Positions 1 to 10,429 of a DNA stretch of 64,000 nucleotides are shown here, one piece after another. The stretch comes from Cliona cf. orientalis (taxonomy: Eukaryota; Porifera; Demospongiae; Clionaida; Clionaidae): NCBI GenBank assembly GCA_963930775.1, contig OZ005689.1, positions 9,126,854-9,190,853 on the forward strand, in the 5' to 3' direction. Both the position numbers and the translations under genes were made by a program. Position 1 is the stretch's first letter. Every line of letters begins with the position of its first letter. The notes beneath the pieces are model-generated. The model searched no databases, was not told the DNA's origin, and worked only from the letters and a program-made list of their open reading frames with translations.

Positions 1-261
1 CGTGCGCATGGGCAGAAAGCACGCGGTTGATAGGAGTGACCAACAAACATTTTAGCCCCTGTACCCAGTATCGATCGAATCCAAACGAGGCCGAGTCCGT
101 TTCTTTGTTGTATTTGATCGCCGTTATAACCCACTGTGCTTAGATGCCCGTATGCATATCGTGCGGACGATGACAAAGACAGACTGACAAACTGACCGCT
201 TGCGCATGCGTGCGGAATAATAGTCTAATTAACCAGTTGTAAGCTAGAGAATCGATTTTCA

Positions 262-392
262 AACAGATTGGCGGGCGCGGCTCAGCCGCGGCGGCCAGCC
301 GCAGCCGATGGGCGGCCATTTGGCGGCCAACGGCGGCTTTTGGGCGGCCCACGGCGGCCCACGGCGGCCAAAGCCGCCGCGGCAGTGTCCTT
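262..392. repeat. GC-rich GGCGGCC-type simple repeat
   Basis: A block of imperfect GGCGGCC/GCCGC repeats stands out sharply from the AT-rich surroundings. It has no convincing reading frame or splice signals. Bases 1-260 before it and 393-550 after it show nothing recognisable. Confidence 0.6.
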
Positions 393-549
393 CTCGGCCA
401 CCGTACGCATCACACCTGGAAAATTCTTGGAAGCGGAATTTTGAGTCACACCTTAGAATTAAAGTTATTGAAGTATCCCCATATGTTTGTATAGGAAGCC
501 ATGCATTTGCAATGTTTGCCCATAAATAAATTACGGGCGCGCGGGGTAC

Positions 550-1475
550 GTTGACGACCCTTTGCACACTGATGCTAGCGGGAAAGGGTTGGGGGCAGTG
601 CTAGAACAGGAGGGTGAGGAAGGCAAAAATCACCCTGTGGCTTATGCTAGCCGTACTTTGTCGAAGCATGAGAAAAATTATGGGATCACTGATTTGGAGG
701 CCTTAGGGGTTGTGTGGGCGCTCAGACACTTTAGAGCGTACCTATTGGGTCATGCTTGTGTGGTTGTCACTGATCATACTCCACTCCGTGCTCTGCTTAA
801 GGCTAAGCACCAGTCTGGGAAGCTGGCTAGGTGGGGTCAGACGATTGCTGAGTTCAATGTAGAAATTAAGTATCGTCCGGGTCGTCAGCATAGCAATGCG
901 GATGCCCTTTCCAGAGCCCCTCTGGAGTCCGTAAACTCGGTACAGGCAGACAAGACAACCACTAATACAGTTGCTACTGACAATATGGCTAGTCAGCAGC
1001 GAGATGATCCCAAATTAAAGGCTATTATTGAATATCTGGATGGTGGAGTATTGCCCACTGACGAGAAGCTTGCCAAGCGTTTGGTTTTGGAGCAGTCTCG
1101 GTTCACAATACAAGATGGTGTTTTGTTTTATGTAGATGTAGCTCGTGAGGACTCACTCCGAGTAGCTGTGCCTTCCAACTCTCAGAGGAAGTTGTTGGAG
1201 GAAATTCATGGTGGTAGTCTTTCTGGTCATTTTGCTGCTAGGAGTATGTATAATACCCTGGCTAGGCGGTATTGGTGGGAAGGGATGTATGGGGATGTAC
1301 ATCGTTACTGCCGTGCTTGCCTCACCTGTGCTTCTCACAATGGTACTGGCCGTCGGCACAGAGCTCCACTGCAGCCAATTCCAGTCTCTGGGCCCTTTGA
1401 AAGGGTAGGAGTCGACATTATGAAGATGCCGCTGACGGAAAGGGGGAACCAGTACGTGATAGTCTTCATGGATTA
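550..1475 (+). pseudogene. Ty3/gypsy pol remnant, 5' part (RNase H, integrase N-terminus)
   Basis: The open frame begins inside the RNase H-like domain of a gypsy-type polyprotein. The HTDAS motif lies near 562 and a DALSR motif near 900. It continues through an integrase zinc-binding region (H and C residues between about 1200 and 1335) into the start of the integrase core (VGVDIMKMP near 1410). Gag, protease and reverse transcriptase are missing, so the copy is 5'-truncated near 550. The frame is cut at 1475 by a MITE and resumes at 1908. This is a dead genomic copy. Family assignment is firm; the exact clade is not determined. Confidence 0.85.
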
Positions 1476-1905
1476 CCGTAGACTCTGGTTAATAAGCGCA
1501 TGCGCTTATAGCGGTAAACGGAATGATAGTATGCGCTTAATAAAGGATATGCGCTTATATGGCACATAACCACGCCCACAAACGTTTGGGCACGTGATGG
1601 ATGCGAGGCCCGCTAGCACTAGCGCTCGATAGATCGAGCTCTTTCACGTTTACAGTTGCCGCTCAAGATGACGAGTACTGGCGATTTGTCGATCTTCTTG
1701 CATGATAACGTTATTCGTGGCCATCATTTCTCCAAAGATACCTGACTCCAAATACTTTCCAGCCGGTCAAACTCAGGTTCATAGAACGCCACGCCTATTA
1801 AGCGCATGCGCTTAATAAACAATAGCTTATGACAAGAAGAGGGCATGCGCTTAATAAATAATGTGCGCTTAATAGCGAGGTGCGCTTAATAACCAGAGTT
1901 TACGG
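1476..1905. mobile_element. 430-bp TA-flanked MITE inserted in the gypsy integrase
   Basis: The element begins CCGTAGACTCTGG and ends CCAGAGTTTACGG, with TA on both sides (1474-1475 and 1906-1907). This is the signature of Tc1/mariner-type elements. Many copies of AAGCGCATGCGCTTA-like words lie near both ends. An almost identical copy in reverse orientation lies at 3672-4101. It splits the integrase core in mid-codon. No long coding frame is present, so it is non-autonomous. Confidence 0.9.
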
Positions 1906-1907
1906 TA

Positions 1908-2710
1908 TCTTACGAAGTGGGTGGAGGCCTATGCCACTGAGGATCAAACCAGTGAGACTATATATAGCCAGGTTACTAGTTGATAACATTGTCTGCCGGC
2001 ATGGGGTACCTGCCGAGTTGTTGTCAGACAGGGGTCAGAACTTACTATCAGGTCTTATGCAGGAGGTATGCGACTTGCTCGGCATGCACAAGATCAATAC
2101 CACCGCATACCATCCTCAGTGCGATGGACTCGTGGAAAACTTTAATAGGACTCTGCAAACATTGTTAGCCAAGCATGCTAAGGAGTTCGGTCCATCATGG
2201 GATGTGCACCTCCAGCAGGTGTTATTTGCTTATCGGGCTAGACCACACTCTTCAACTGGGGAGTCACCATTCTACATGGTTTATGGTCGTGATCCACGTT
2301 TGCCTACCGAAACTGCATTCTCTGAAACCCGCACCCAGTATCGGGTAGATGCAGAAGACTATTGTGCGGAATTGACTCGAGGTTTAACGAAAACGTGGCA
2401 AGTGGCGAAACAGAACATTGGTAAGGCACAACAACGTCAGAAGGTTCAATACGACAAGTATTCGAAGGAGCCCAAGTACCAGGTGGCAGGCAGGGTCATG
2501 GTGTTTATGCCTCACGAGAAGACAGACAAACTTTCACTTCCATATCATGGGCCGTACAGAATTGTCGAGGTGTTGACGAATGGATTGTCTGTCAGACCGG
2601 TTGACAAGCCTAATATGAAACCAATACTTGTGAATGTTGACCGAGTCACTCCCTGCCCACCTGAGTTGGCCGACGAATCGTGGCTTGGGCTAAAGAAAGA
2701 GCGAAAGTGA
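1908..2710 (+). pseudogene. Ty3/gypsy pol remnant, 3' part (integrase core, GPY/F)
   Basis: This is the continuation of the integrase broken at 1475. It carries the core segment with HGVPAELLSDRGQ and HPQCDGLVENFNR, then a C-terminal GPY/F module (YHGPYRIVEVL near 2545) that ends before the stop at 2708. The first about 50 bp are out of frame with the rest; the shift lies in a TATATATA run near 1959-1966. The copy therefore carries a MITE insertion and a frameshift, and it is not functional. Confidence 0.85.
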
Positions 2711-2778
2711 GCTCGAACTCGCTACAATCTTCGAAAGTAAACTTTGAACACCCGAGGACGTGTGAGATAGGGAGCGGG

Positions 2779-3000
2779 TGATGTAATAACTGTGTTTCCT
2801 GATCTGTTTAATTAGTTGAGTTGTGTTCCTGATTTGTGGGTTAGTGATGTAATTGTTAGGTTTATTAATGACGTAATCGTATTGCATAATGCTGTTGTAC
2901 TTATCGTGTATGCTCATGTGATATGATCAGTCTGTGCTAAGTCAGTAAAAGACACAAGTACAATAAGACTCAGACTACGCTAGCCCACAGCGGCGTTGCA
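2779..3000 (+). repeat. Probable 3' LTR of the gypsy element
   Basis: A purine-rich stretch (AGATAGGGAGCGGG) directly precedes TGATGTAATAACTG, the expected layout of polypurine tract then LTR start. The right end near GCGTTGCA is a guess, because no 5' LTR remains for comparison. Confidence 0.5.
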
Positions 3001-3398
3001 TTAGCACAGGGCTATATGCTTGTACTGATTCTTGTTATTGTATGTAGTTTTATTATTATTATTATTCATGATTATTATTATTATTGCTTTACAGAATGCA
3101 CAAAGAGGAAAGAGAATAGGAATGGGGCTGGCAGTGATAACTTGAGTAGTTCATTCCTATAATAACAATGGTTCTTTTCCACATTCCCTTTTCAGCCTGT
3201 GTATGTAGTGTCAATATCTTCCTGATTATTCACCAGGCTACATAGAACCATCAAAAGGTGTAATCACTAACGCCAATGATATAATAGTGGGAACTTTCAA
3301 AGGGGGGGGGGGGGAGACTTTCACAGATGTTGCGGATCCAGAGAAAACTTTTACAGAACATTAAACTGATCATAATATAAATTAATGGGTGTGGCCTA

Positions 3399-3600
3399 CC
3401 GTATAGCGGGAAATTTTCGAGGGAGAAAACTTTCGCGGATCGGTAGGAAAGGAGCATTTCGCGGAGAAAACTTTCGTGGAACGTTAAAACTGGTCGCATA
3501 ATGGGTGTGGCATGCCTAGAATTTCGTGGAGAAAACTTTCGCGGATGGGTGAAAAATCGCGAAATTCGTGAAAGTTTTCTCCCTCGAAAATTTCCCGCTA
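3399..3600. mobile_element. MITE of the CCGTATAGCGGGAAATTTTCG family
   Basis: The left end CCGTATAGCGGGAAATTTTCG follows TA. The right side carries the inverted motif CGAAAATTTCCCGCTA but lacks the final bases, so this end is damaged. A complete relative lies at 54021-54185. Confidence 0.65.
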
Positions 3601-3671
3601 GACAAAACTTTTGCTGGTGGCTGTAAAATTGTGAAGGCTTTCTCCCTTTAAAGTTTCCCGCTATACAAGTA

Positions 3672-4101
3672 CCGTAAACTCTGGTTATTAAGTGCACCTC
3701 GCTATTAAGCGCACATTATTTATTAAGCGCATGCCCTCTTCTTGTCATAAGCTATTGTTTATTAAGCGCATGCGCTTAATAGGCGTGGCGTTCTATGAAC
3801 CTGAGTTTGACCGGCTGGAAAGTATTTGGAGTCAGGTATCTTTGGAGAAATGATGGCCACGAATAACGTTATCATGCAAGAAGATCGACAAATCGCCAGT
3901 ACTCGTCATCTTGAGCGGCAACTGTAAACGTGAAAGAGCTCGATCTATCGAGCGCTAGTGCTAGCGGGCCTCGCATCCATCACGTGCCCAAACGTTTGTG
4001 GGCGTGGTTATGTGCCATATAAGCGCATATCCTTTATTAAGCGCATACTATCATTCCGTTTACCGCTATAAGCGCATGCGCTTATTAACCAGAGTCTACG
4101 G
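3672..4101. mobile_element. Second 430-bp TA-flanked MITE, reverse orientation
   Basis: This is the near-identical reverse complement of 1476-1905. TA target duplications lie at 3670-3671 and 4102-4103. The undisturbed site survives in the paralogous stretch near 31701-31711 (CAAGTAGTTAGTGAA), which proves the ends and the TA duplication. Confidence 0.95.
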
Positions 4102-4564
4102 TAGTTAGTGAATGAGAAGAATATCTCTTTTTTTGTGTACTATAAGCATAATATGTTGGCTAGAATATGATCACAATCTTGTATGATGCATATACCGTTA
4201 ACATAATTTTTGTAAAGCACACTGGCAAGGGTTCACAGCTGCACCTGCAAATAAAATGCATAGACTCATTAACACTCTGTGTGTATCTGCCTCAGTGGCA
4301 GTACATTTAATTTCCTTTCCTCATGTTATATGCCAGGGTAATTATTTTGTGTGTCTGGTGTCACCACCAATAATTTATTTAATAGGCAGTTGATTGGCTA
4401 AGAAATATCATGAAGGTACTATAACTATGATAGGGTGAGAACTACAGAATCTGATATTTAGGTCCTAAATGTGAGAATTATCAGACGATCACTACCAAGA
4501 TTAACGGATGATGCAATACTGACTGTGAGCATGCATTTTGACTTAGTACACCATGTGCATATAC

Positions 4565-4811
4565 CTGAGGCAATCGTGTGAATCTCTGAATTAGAGCTTT
4601 GCTGGTGGCTGTGTGTTCTGATGTTAATGCTGAAAGGTACACACACAGAATGGGCACGTGCTGGAGTATGTAAGCAAGATCCTGGTGATACATGTACACT
4701 CTTGTGCGTCAAGTATCCAGTCACATCAAAAATTGATACATCATACGATTTATCTCCTGCGTACTGAGAGCAAAGCCTCGAGTAATACGACGAGTATGCA
4801 TCAAAGCACAT
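4565..4811 (-). pseudogene. Relic copy of exon 5 of the Ig receptor gene
   Basis: The minus-strand translation is very close to exon 5 of the gene at 30921-34888; it shares words such as SYDVSIFDVTGYLTHKSVHV. The 5' end of the exon is scrambled by a deletion near 4790-4830, and no partner exons lie nearby. It is interpreted as a duplicated, non-functional exon fragment. Confidence 0.75.
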
Positions 4812-4952
4812 CTCTTCATTGTTATGGCTTGATTTGCATATAAAATTTTGATAATGTTTAAAAATTTAATACTTCTGTCACTGACGCCCTATACCAGTAA
4901 TCACTTTTCACTAAAATTAGTATGACATTATTCTATAATAAGAACATACCAT

Positions 4953-6676
4953 GATTATGGCAATCCAAATGTGATAAAATTATCAAAATTCAAATTCAAG
5001 GGTACAAAAGTACAAAGCTGCATATAGAAGGGTGCAAAGATCAAACCTGCAAACTCAAGGGGATCTGTACAATATTACACTATTCAAAGATTTACTCCAG
5101 CGTTAACTGGCAGGAAAGAGTGTAGGGGTACACTCTTTCCTGCCAGTGTTACTCGGGAAATTGGGGGTTAAAATAGTGTGGGGGTACACAAAGGTCAATG
5201 CCCGCATATTACTGGGAGGAAACAGTGTAGGGGTACACTCTTTCCTGCCAGTATAACGGGAAAGAAAGAGTGTAGGGGTACACTCTTTCTGGCCAGTTAA
5301 TATCGGGAAGAGGAGAGTGCAGGGGTACACTCTTTCTTGCCAGTTAATAGTGGGCAGAGAAGAGTGCAGGGGTACACTCTTTCTTTCCAGTATTAGTTAG
5401 ACTCTGGAGAGCAATAGTGTGGGGTACACTCTTTCTTGCCAGTTAGTAAGCAGGCAGAGAAGAGTGCAGGGGTACACTCTTTCTTTGCAGTATCCTAATA
5501 AATCGCAGTGTGGATGCACTGTTTTATCTTGGGTAGCTGGCTAGCTATACTCCTTCAGTGCATATGTGCATAATGGCAAAGAAAGAGTGTACCCCTGCAC
5601 TCTTCTCTGCCTGCTTATTAACTGGCAAGAAAGAGTGTACCCCCACACTATGCTCTCCCGAACCTAACTAATACTGGAAAGAAAGAGTGTACCCCTGCAC
5701 TCTTCTCTGCCTGCTTACTAACTGGCAAGAAAGAGTGTACCCCCACACTATTGCTCTCCCGAGTTTTACTAATACTGGAAAGAAAGAGTGTACCCCTGCA
5801 CTCTTCTGTGCCTGCTTACTAACTGGCAAGAAAGAGTGTACCCCCACACTATTGCCCTCCCGAACCTAACTAATACTGGAAAGAAAGAGTGTACCCATGC
5901 ACTCTTCTCTGCCTGCTTACTAACTGGCAAGAAAGAGTGTACCCCACACTATTGCTCTCCAGAGTTAGATCTAACTAATACTGGAAAGAAAGAGTGTACC
6001 CCTGCACTCTTCTCTGCCCACTATTAACTGGCAAGAAAGAGTGTACCCCCACACTATTGCTCTCCCGAGTCTAACTAATACTGGAAAGAAAGAGTGTACC
6101 CCTGCACTCTTCTCTGCCCACTATTAACTGGCAATAAAGAGTGTACCCCTGCACTCTCCTCTTCCCGATATTAACTGGCCAGAAAGAGCTAGTGTACCCC
6201 TACACTCTTTCTTTCCCGTTATACTGGCAGAAAATTTAAAGAGTGTACCCCTACACTGTTTCCTCCCAGTAATACGCGGGCATTGACCTTTGTGTACCCC
6301 CACACTATTTTAACCTCCGAGTAACACTGGCAGGAAAGAGTGTACCCCTACACTCTTTCCTGCCAGTTAACGCTGGAGTAAATCTTTGAATAATCCCCAC
6401 CCAACTCAAGGATGCAAAAGTACAGAACTACATATGGCAGGGTGCAAAAGGTCAAACCTGTTAATTCAAGGAACTAGTTTATCAATTAATACTGTACTTT
6501 TGATTTTGTACTTTATAATATAATAGCTTAATGTGCCATCCACAGCTTTTGATTTGACCTTTTGCACCTTCCATATGCAGCTCTGTACTTTTGCACCCTT
6601 CCATATGCAAAATTTGTGCTTTTACACCCTTGAGTTTGAATTCTGATAATTTTGTCACGTTTGGATTGCCACACAT
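4953..6676. repeat. Giant inverted repeat (foldback) with tandem palindromic modules
   Basis: The outer arms begin GGCAATCCAAATGTGATAAA (left) and end TTTTGTCACGTTTGGATTGCC (right). Both contain the words CAAAAGTACAAAGCTGCATAT and GGGTGCAAA or variants. The inner part, 5090-6394, is a large palindrome whose arms are arrays of about 45-100-bp units. Each unit is built around GAAAGAGTGTA..TACACTCTTTC, itself palindromic. The symmetry centre lies near 5520-5590. No gene is present; short reading frames here are repeat artefacts. Confidence 0.85.
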
Positions 6677-7029
6677 GATCACTAAAGTGCATGTGTTTAT
6701 TACATTTTGTTTGCTAGCTACAATAATAAATATTCAAATAACAAAAAGTAATAATGATAATAATTATAGTATAAACTAGGGAAATAACTATTGTGGACAT
6801 CCAACAGACTTCACGAACAAAATAATATATTATAAGAACTATAATGTAGTATCACCTTAAAACCGCATTGAAATGTCAACAGACAATTTTATTGAACAGC
6901 TTGAGTTTCTAGCTCTTACAGCCTCTTCTAATTTCTTCTTTCCGGTAGAGCTAAACTTGTTACGCCACAATCTACAGATTGTGTAATTATAATAATACAA
7001 TGAACCATCATCATGCCTAGGTAAAAATG

Positions 7030-7385
7030 TTTCTCATTACCAATGTTGTTTTAGTTAACTAAAACTAATATCAAAACCCCTTCTTTTCCCCTAATTTATG
7101 CCTTAGTTTTAATTAACCAAAACTAACTTAACATGCCATGCCATTTTTAATTAAAAACTAAACTAAAGTAGTTATGGGACATTACTCTTAATTAAAAACT
7201 ACAAATAAATTTGCCAGAACCAGCTGATTTCAGCTCGATAACTACATAATGCAAATCATCTTTAGTAGACCAATTTTCATTTTAGTTTTAATTACTAAAA
7301 CTAAACTAAATTCTCCATTATACTCTAATTAAAAACTAAATCTAAAGAAGGAGACTTTAATTAACCTAATTAAAATTATCAAAGC
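7030..7385. repeat. AT-rich repeat with TTTAGTTTTAATTA words
   Basis: Words like TTTTAATTAAAAACTAAA and their reverse complements recur about eight times and form local palindromes. No coding signal is seen. The flanks 6680-7030 and 7390-7715 show nothing else recognisable. Confidence 0.5.
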
Positions 7386-8276
7386 CGTACTAAAACAAGA
7401 GTACTCATTACCCTAATTTTTCAAGGCATCCCGTGGAGATCAAGTCAATCAAGTGAGGGACTGCGATGTCATTTATGTTGTTCTCCCAAAGACTGTATAA
7501 TGATTAATTTTTAATACGTAATCCACAGAGATTGAAAAGCTCAAGAAACGTGTATATATATCATTTTTTACTCACTGTAGACTCCGAAAATTTGTACAAG
7601 ACTTGAGGCTTCTCACGAGAGCTTCACATCCTGTGCTACTTATTCTATTTCCTTTTAATCTTCAAAATTGATATAATTAGCAACTAATTGTTATTACATG
7701 TTCATAAATTATGAATGAGCTAGTCTAGCGAGCTAGACCCGTTCCCGTGTGCTTTTTAGATTTGACGATCATTTCCATTTGAAGCGAAAAGCGGGAGAGG
7801 ATCTAGCAAACATTATTAGTATTCATGATATTCAAAAGAGTAACGGTTGACCCGTTTGAGATTTCATCAACATTAATTTTTTCGGTAGAGTACCTTGCTA
7901 CTGAACACTATGTACACCTAGTCTCGTCCCCAGACCCCACCCTCTAAGGAGGGAAAAGGTCTGGTGCACCAAGTTCAAATTCTTGGGCCTAATGTGCCAT
8001 GTGGAGGGCTAGTCCCCACACCATACTGTGGTATTCGGTATGGGAACCGGGACAGAGCAATACTGCATGTATAATTTTTAGTATTTGCGTACGTTTGAAA
8101 AGATCAAGAGCACATGGTGCAAAGTGAAGCTTCTTGAGCAGTGATCTGTGTGTGTTGTCACACTGAGCTCGCCAAAAGTAGCCAGCAAAGGACCCTAATG
8201 CTTGCTTCAGCATCGACTTAATAAGTTGCCGAGTTTGTCCCAAAGTTTGTAGCACCCGCACTTGAAACATTACACT

Positions 8277-8401
8277 AACTCATCAATAATTCATTGCTGT
8301 AGCACTTGTATACAAGTTCCAAGATTTTCTTTCCTGGAAAAGAAAATCTCAGGACTTGGGACTTGTATACAAGTGCTACAGCAATGAATTATTGATGAGT
8401 T
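8277..8401. repeat. Long hairpin repeat, third arm at about 8640-8686
   Basis: A palindrome of about 125 bp runs from AACTCATCAATAATTCATTG to its reverse complement, centred on TTTCCTGGAAAAG. The word CTTGTATACAAGTGCTACAG and the segment AAGATTTTCTTTCC reappear at 8640-8686 in inverted orientation. They bracket the tRNA-like sequence. Confidence 0.8.
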
Positions 8402-8553
8402 AGGCCTGATGGCTAGTGCATCTAGCTGAGAGCCACAGTGACAGCATCGTCACTGCCAGGGGTGTTCCATAAGAGAAAGTTACTTTCTGATGTAATGGGC
8501 ACCAAGAACTAGCACATGTATATACCTTTCCTCCCCACCAACTTGCTCCCAAG

Positions 8554-8625
8554 GGCTTGGTAGCTCAATTGGTAGAGCATCACACCGGAGATGTGAGTGT
8601 GTGAGTTCGATCCCCACTCAAGTCC
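8554..8625 (+). tRNA. tRNA-like sequence (probable tRNA-derived repeat, not a working tRNA)
   Basis: It has a plausible cloverleaf: acceptor arm GGCTTGG with TCAAGTC, D arm AGCTCAATTGGTAGAGC, anticodon arm TCACA-CCGGAGA-TGTGA, and T loop TTCGATC. The A box and B box promoters of RNA polymerase III look intact. The base before the anticodon is C instead of the near-universal T33. The apparent anticodon GGA would mean serine, but the long serine variable arm is absent. It is therefore more likely the head of a SINE or a tRNA pseudogene carried by the foldback element. Confidence 0.55.
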
Positions 8626-9068
8626 TGAGATTTTCTTTTCCCGGAAAGAAAATCTTGGGACTTGTATACAAGTGCTACAGCAATGCATATGAATTGCCTA
8701 GCAACACATCTGTTAGTCATATGAACCAGCGATCAGATTGGCTTTCCTAAAAACAAGAAACGCTGAGTCATCACAACCAAGAAAATGCTCAATTGTCACC
8801 AGACCCTTTCCCTGGGTAGGGGGTGGGGTCTGGGGATGAGACTATGTACACCTGGCTACAGTACCTGCACCACATGTGGCGTACATACATAGCTGCACTG
8901 ACACAACCACAAGTACCCACAAATAGGCACAGTCAGGTCATGAATAAACTTAACCAGTTTTGGGTTAGCAGCAATCTGATTGGACAGATGGTCATGAATA
9001 TCATCCCGCTTTTCGCTTCAAATGGAAATGATCATCAAATCTAAAAAGCATACGGGAGAGGGTCTAGC

Positions 9069-9474
9069 TAGTCTCGTGTTACTGTACCAGACCACTCCCT
9101 CCCCAGCTCTGGATGTATTGCATCACCAGCGCGGAAAGGGAGGGTCTGGCCACTGTTGCACAGTTTCTGTGACACAGAGGAATGCATGTGGCTGGGAAAT
9201 GTGCATAACAGCTTGTAGTGTGGTCATCAGTGTTTACAGATAGTGCATTGATCTTATTCCAAATATGTACAAGTGATGATAACCACACTTTGACCTTTGC
9301 TCCAGGTGCATTTAAAGTTTCTAGTCATTACTCTAGCTTGAATCTCATTGTTCATATCCACATTCCAACCTGTGCCACGGAAACAGTGCAACAGTGGCCA
9401 GACCCTCCCTTCCCCATGCTGTTGATGCAATACATCCAGAGCTTGGGAGGGAGTGGTCTGGTACACGAGACTAA
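9069..9474. mobile_element. TAGTCTCG-family foldback with 9-bp target duplication
   Basis: It starts TAGTCTCGTGTTACTGTACC and ends in the inverted form. GGGTCTAGC is duplicated at 9060-9068 and 9475-9483. Long inverted arms of about 110 bp include CAGACCCTCCCTTCCCC-like stretches. It sits in the right arm of the older element at 7720-9495. Confidence 0.85.
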
Positions 9475-9496
9475 GGGTCTAGCTTGCTAGACTAGG

Positions 9497-10385
9497 AGTC
9501 GCTCACTCCTCTTACACCTGCACAGAATTTTAGATTGTTATTGACTGGCTTGCATTTATAATAGGAATAATCACCATCGCTGGACCAATCACAGAGCGCA
9601 CTCACATTGAACCCACATCCATACGCTCGCTTGCATATACACATAATATTATGATCGATATCGATGTGTATCTATCGACAACTTGGTAAGCTCATTTGCA
9701 CATCCTGGCTAATCATGTAATTTCTAGCCAGAAAATTTGTAACTAGGTGTCTTGCAGCTTCACTCGAAGGAGCTTGCTTCACAGAACACATGCAACAGAA
9801 TTGCCTCCCTCTGTCAAGCACCAAGAGTATATATTAGAGAAGGAGGGAGAGTATCCTACTTCACTATGGACCTGTGTTACAACCCTTTACGGGGGTAATG
9901 ACCTTTGTAATGATATTCACATACAAAGTGGTTTCACAGATTATCCTAGAACATCACATAGCAGCTGCAACAACCTGCATTAGTGCTCTACAGTACATGA
10001 GGTTTAGCTACATGCCCACAAATGGCTAGTACTGAGGCCTTGCAAACCTGTGAATATCAGTACAAAGGTCATGACCCCCGTAAAGTGTTGTAACACAGGC
10101 CCATAGTGAAGTAGGATACTCTCCCATTATATTATACTCTTGCAAGCACCGATGATGAACCTTCAAAAGCGAGCCCTTTGGCTCTTTTTAAGTTGCCACA
10201 TGTAAGTATGCTATATGCTCTTTTTTTCTGTCCTGCTTTCTTGTAAAGCACTTACTTTTGTCCAGAGTTGGTGGGATTGCCTGCAGTGTTGGTGAGCTCC
10301 CTGATGTAGTATCCAAGTGCAACATTGTGGAGTTTTGCGACGAGGTCTAATGGTTTCCACTGACCTCACTCACTCACACACACAC
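9497..10385. mobile_element. Interspersed repeat, copy A of a family also at 16.8-18.3 kb
   Basis: From CTCACTCCTCTTACACCTGC to TCCACTGACCTCACTCA it parallels 16800-17310 and, inverted, 17640-18265. Shared words include ATTGCCTGCAGT and TCCCTGATGTAG. A smaller palindrome with GGGAGAGTATCCTACTTC ends is inserted at 9845-10125. The copy ends 45 bp beyond the last visible LRR exon of the NLR gene. A (CA)n/(CTCA)n tract lies at 10370-10400. Confidence 0.6.
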
Positions 10386-10429
10386 TCACTCACTTACTCA
10401 CATGTAAGATAAATATGATGATGACTCAC

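Larger units (their letters stand above)
3286..4815. repeat. Duplicated fragment of the Ig-receptor locus (second copy at 31547-32400)
   Basis: From the GTGGGAACTTTCAAAGG-like start through the relic exon at 4565-4811, this stretch matches 31547-32400 in the same orientation, with scattered substitutions and indels. It contains two extra insertions, at 3399-3600 and 3672-4101. The copy at 31.5 kb lies in a living intron and exon, so this copy is probably the derived one. Confidence 0.8.
7919..8844. mobile_element. TAGTCTCG-family foldback with 8-9-bp target duplication
   Basis: Ends are TAGTCTCGTCCCCAGACC and its inverted form GGTCTGGGGATGAGACTA. Flanks repeat TGTACACC (7911-7918 and 8845-8852), possibly ATGTACACC. 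The interior carries the hairpin at 8277-8401 and the tRNA-like sequence at 8554-8625. Confidence 0.75.
7720..9495. mobile_element. Foldback element split by two later insertions
   Basis: The left arm CTAGTCTAGCGAGCTAGACCC continues for about 75 bp through a GATCATTTCCATTTGAAGC-like stretch. It returns inverted at 9002-9068 plus 9484-9495. The right arm is interrupted by the element at 9069-9474, and the interior holds the element at 7919-8844. Insertion order can be read directly: this element is oldest. Confidence 0.75.

Noticed and set aside
5103..6370. Regularly spaced repeats that could suggest a CRISPR array
   Set aside because: Unit lengths vary, spacers are themselves repeats, the two halves are inverted, and the context is a eukaryotic genome.
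9022..9466. Overlapping frames on both strands
   Set aside because: They are inside the inverted arms of the 9069-9474 foldback and mirror each other.
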